Assembly: GCA_013361595.1 (NCBI GenBank)
Contig: JABFXT010000634.1
Location: 1-5,803, forward strand
DNA length: 5,803 nucleotides
Reading direction: 5' to 3'
From: Nocardia sp.
GTDB lineage: Bacteria; Actinomycetota; Actinomycetes; Mycobacteriales; Mycobacteriaceae
Shown here: positions 5,202 through 5,803 of the stretch, piece by piece
Numbering within the stretch: position 1 is the first letter of the stretch
Layout of the letters: each line of letters begins with the position of its first letter
Made by a program: the position numbers and the translations under genes
The notes under the pieces: model-generated
What the model was told of the DNA's origin: nothing
The model's database searches: none
Seen by the model: only the letters and a program-made list of their open reading frames with translations

Positions 5202-5803
5202 TTGAGCGCGAACCTGATGATCGTGGAAGACGACGACAGGGTCAGAGGCGCCCTGCGCCTCGCCATGGAGGACGAGGGCTACGACGTCGCGGAGGCCGAG
5301 GAGGCCGAAGCCGCGCTCACTCACCTGCGCACGATCGGTGTACCCGATGTGATGATCGTCGACCTGATGCTCGGCGGGATGGACGGGTTCACCTGCATCC
5401 GCGAGATCCGCCGTGACCACGACGTCCCGATCATCGTGGTGAGCGCCCGCGACGACACCCACGATGTGGTGGCCGCGCTCGAGGCCGGCGCGGACGATTT
5501 CGTCACCAAGCCCTTCGAGATCAAAGAGATCACCGCTCGGATGCGGGCGCTGCGCCGGCGTGCGCGGTTGTCGGTGGAACGGGACGCGCCCGTCGAGGTG
5601 GTGCTCGAGGCCGATTCCGAGTCCCCCCTGGTCCTGTCCCCGGACGGAGGTTCGGTTCGGCGGGGCGACCAGGAGATCGGCCTCACCATCACCGAGTTCC
5701 GGCTGCTGTGCGAACTCGCGGAGGCGCCCGGCCGGGTACTGAGCCGCGATGTCCTGCTCCAACGCGTCTGGGATCGGGGATTCTTCGGCGACGAACGAAT
5801 TGT
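5202..5803 (+). CDS. OmpR/PhoB-family response regulator (3' end outside window)
   Basis: This is the DNA-binding half of a two-component system: a sensor kinase would phosphorylate it and it would bind promoter DNA. The receiver domain covers about residues 4-118, with the acidic cluster E9-D10-D11-D12, phosphoacceptor D54 (IVDLML), S81 (VVSAR) and K103 (TKPF), so it should be phosphorylatable. A linker (about 120-145) leads to the winged-helix output domain, where LTITEFRLLCELAEAPG starts at 161; the window ends within the recognition region after residue 200. Family length is usually about 225-240, so only a short tail is missing. The TTG at 5202 is chosen because AAGGGA (5189-5194) lies 7 nt upstream and it gives the normal short lead MSANLMIVEDD; ATG at 5217 would cut into the first beta strand. 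No kinase gene is visible; it may lie just downstream. The specific system cannot be named. Confidence 0.88.
   Translation, partial: MSANLMIVEDDDRVRGALRLAMEDEGYDVAEAEEAEAALTHLRTIGVPDVMIVDLMLGGMDGFTCIREIRRDHDVPIIVVSARDDTHDVVAALEAGADDFVTKPFEIKEITARMRALRRRARLSVERDAPVEVVLEADSESPLVLSPDGGSVRRGDQEIGLTITEFRLLCELAEAPGRVLSRDVLLQRVWDRGFFGDERI

Noticed and set aside
4893..5762. Minus-strand open frame of 289 codons across the small protein and response regulator
   Set aside because: It crosses the gap between two well-supported + genes and has no recognisable domain.
1..5803. Mobile element, CRISPR array, tRNA or toxin-antitoxin pair
   Set aside because: No transposase, integrase, repeat-spacer pattern, cloverleaf sequence or paired small toxin-antitoxin genes are visible on either strand.

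Overview
The window comes from a high-GC actinobacterium, most likely Nocardia or a close mycolic-acid relative. The grounds are a strong G/C bias at third codon positions, an EthA-type Baeyer-Villiger monooxygenase, a CoA-disulfide-reductase-like flavoprotein of actinobacterial type, a PP2C phosphatase with an N-terminal zinc ribbon, and a promoter matching the SigF/SigB general-stress class. The genus is inferred from protein resemblance recalled from memory, not from a database search.

Layout, with every gene on the + strand. 1-156: possible 3' end of an upstream gene (weak). 157-300: regulatory region with a perfect inverted repeat (165-181), a second imperfect one (225-240) and a 14-codon leader ORF that overlaps the next start. 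301-1842: full-length EthA-like monooxygenase broken by one in-frame amber codon at 1294-1296. 1905-3278: FAD/NAD disulfide reductase of the CoADR/NADH oxidase family, possibly read from a leaderless transcript. 3279-3420: promoter-like hexamer, strong Shine-Dalgarno and a 24-codon basic leader ORF that ends in an ATGA overlap. 3421-4527: zinc-ribbon PP2C Ser/Thr phosphatase. 4528-4734: terminator-like hairpins, then a GTTT-N16-GGGTAC promoter. 4735-5040: 101-residue conserved small protein with an ideal ribosome binding site. 5041-5201: hairpin-rich leader. 5202 to the right edge: OmpR/PhoB-type response regulator with a TTG start, cut off by the window end.

The genes do not form one pathway. 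The gaps carry separate promoters or hairpins, so most look like independent units. A loose common theme is redox and stress: two flavoprotein oxidoreductases, a phosphatase of the kind that opposes Ser/Thr kinases, a small protein under a stress-sigma-like promoter, and a two-component regulator. The most notable points are the single nonsense codon in an otherwise intact ethA-like gene with operator-like palindromes upstream, the stress-type promoter before the small protein, and two short leader ORFs joined to their downstream genes by ATGA overlaps. I see no mobile element, CRISPR array, tRNA or rRNA, and no clear new multigene system.
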